Shown piece after piece: positions 22,523-23,049 of a stretch of 23,049 nt of DNA (the stretch's first letter is position 1; each line of letters begins with the position of its first letter). The stretch spans positions 1 through 23,049 of the forward strand of contig JADLAZ010000079.1 of NCBI GenBank assembly GCA_020849725.1, read 5' to 3'. The notes under the pieces were generated by a model that searched no databases, was not told where the DNA came from, and saw nothing but the letters and a program-made list of their open reading frames with translations. Origin of the DNA: Chloroflexota bacterium. GTDB taxonomy: Bacteria > Chloroflexota > Chloroflexia > Thermomicrobiales > JADLAZ01. The translations under genes were made by a program, and so were the position numbers.

Positions 22523-22551
22523 GCATCGCCCTGGCGTGCCCTCGGCTGAGC

Positions 22552-22581
22552 TTGCTGATCGCCAGACATCTGGCATATGCT
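22552..22581 (+). promoter_or_regulatory. Promoter with operator-like palindrome before the last gene
   Basis: TTGCTG (22552-22557), 18 bases, then TATGCT (22576-22581). The spacer holds gccaga-ca-tctggc (22561-22574), a perfect 6-bp dyad placed where a repressor would block the polymerase. The gene's ATG is about 55 bases downstream of the likely start. Confidence 0.45.
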
Positions 22582-22643
22582 CGGCCATCGTACACAGACC
22601 AGGCTATTGTGGCGCGCGAGCGACGATGGAGGAGGGCCTATCC

Positions 22644-23049
22644 ATGGAGGTTCGGTTTCGGCTGGGACGGTGGCACGCGGTGCTGGCGTTGCTCGCGCTC
22701 CTGATCGCGGGATCGGGGATTGGGATCGTCACCGCGCAGCAGGCGCCGGCGCTGCCGCGCTCGGTCTTCGAGCTAACCCAGGTGGCCGAGGATGTCTACG
22801 CCTTCCGCTACAACAATCACATCACCATGTTCATCGTCACGCCCGAGGGTGTCATCACCGCCGATCCGCTCGGCATGCAGAACGCCCAGGCGCCGGCGCT
22901 GCTCAAGGCGGCGATCCGGTCAGTGACCGATCAGCCGGTCAAGTACCTGATCATCACCCACTGGGGCGCCGACCACGGCATGGGCGGCGCGGCCTTCGCC
23001 GACACCGCCACGATCATCAGTCACCCGATCACGGCGCAGCGGATCGCCC
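22644..23049 (+). CDS. Exported metallo-beta-lactamase-fold hydrolase, N-terminal part
   Basis: The gene runs off the window; 135 codons are visible. The first 32 residues are a signal sequence with a basic start (MEVRFRLGRWH) and a hydrophobic core, ending near TAQQAPA. Then come VAEDVYAFRYNNHITMFIVTPEGVITADPLGMQNAQ, the typical first half of the fold, and YLIITHWGADHGMGG. The normal metal motif is HxHxDH; here the second His is Gly (H-W-G-A-D-H). The first His, the Asp and the last His remain, so one zinc site may be altered. The function could be hydrolysis of a lactam, thioester or other ester outside the membrane, but a changed metal site makes this unsure. GGAGG lies about nine bases before ATG 22644, and a promoter with a dyad lies upstream. 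Confidence 0.8.
   Translation, partial: MEVRFRLGRWHAVLALLALLIAGSGIGIVTAQQAPALPRSVFELTQVAEDVYAFRYNNHITMFIVTPEGVITADPLGMQNAQAPALLKAAIRSVTDQPVKYLIITHWGADHGMGGAAFADTATIISHPITAQRIA

Overview
The window is high-GC bacterial DNA packed with genes on both strands. The protein families suggest Chloroflexota: a lipoprotein sugar dehydrogenase with a Thr/Pro/Ala linker, a lone Uma2 nuclease, a small VapBC-type pair, a THUMP-like methyltransferase, and -10 boxes of TACAAT/TATGCT type. This placement is an inference; no rRNA, tRNA or marker gene confirms it. I see no CRISPR array, insertion sequence, tRNA or rRNA.

Layout. 1-3500: the tail of a glycoside hydrolase 2-like gene (+), then on the minus strand a ThuA-like protein, a TRIC/UPF0126 channel and a secreted PQQ-type sugar dehydrogenase lipoprotein. 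3501-6467: a small zinc-ribbon gene (+) preceded by a perfect hairpin, then on the minus strand an MFS transporter, a dual-specificity-type phosphatase and a four-helix membrane protein. 6857-9131 (-): a Uma2 nuclease and a gamma-glutamyltranspeptidase. 9383-11468 (+): a SelA-like PLP enzyme and an APH-type kinase that form a tight pair, divergent from the transpeptidase. 11590-16327 (-): three closely spaced genes. In transcription order they are a zinc metalloprotease with an N-terminal motif like that of cargo from extracellular contractile injection systems (eCIS), a protein whose C-terminal half resembles a BsuPI protease inhibitor, and a macro-like/SIR2 NADase-like fusion. 16522-18960 (+): an MFS exporter and a THUMP-like SAM methyltransferase. 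19036-20489: an alpha/beta hydrolase (-) and an antitoxin/PIN-toxin pair (+). 20583-end (+): a carboxylesterase, an alkaline-phosphatase-superfamily protein and the start of an exported metallo-beta-lactamase-fold protein.

Most of the window is metabolism and transport. The best candidate for an undescribed system is the three-gene block at 11590-16327. It combines a probable secreted or injected protease, a possible cognate inhibitor, and a defence-type NAD-consuming domain; the last gene is visibly less GC-rich than its neighbours. The operon and the functional link are inferences from spacing and motifs.

A second theme is regulatory structure. Runs of a 7-base unit abut the Shine-Dalgarno sequences of three genes and lie in the first codons of a fourth. 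Two perfect hairpins share the same design (14-bp stem, 3-base loop). Two intergenic stretches look like decayed dispersed repeats.
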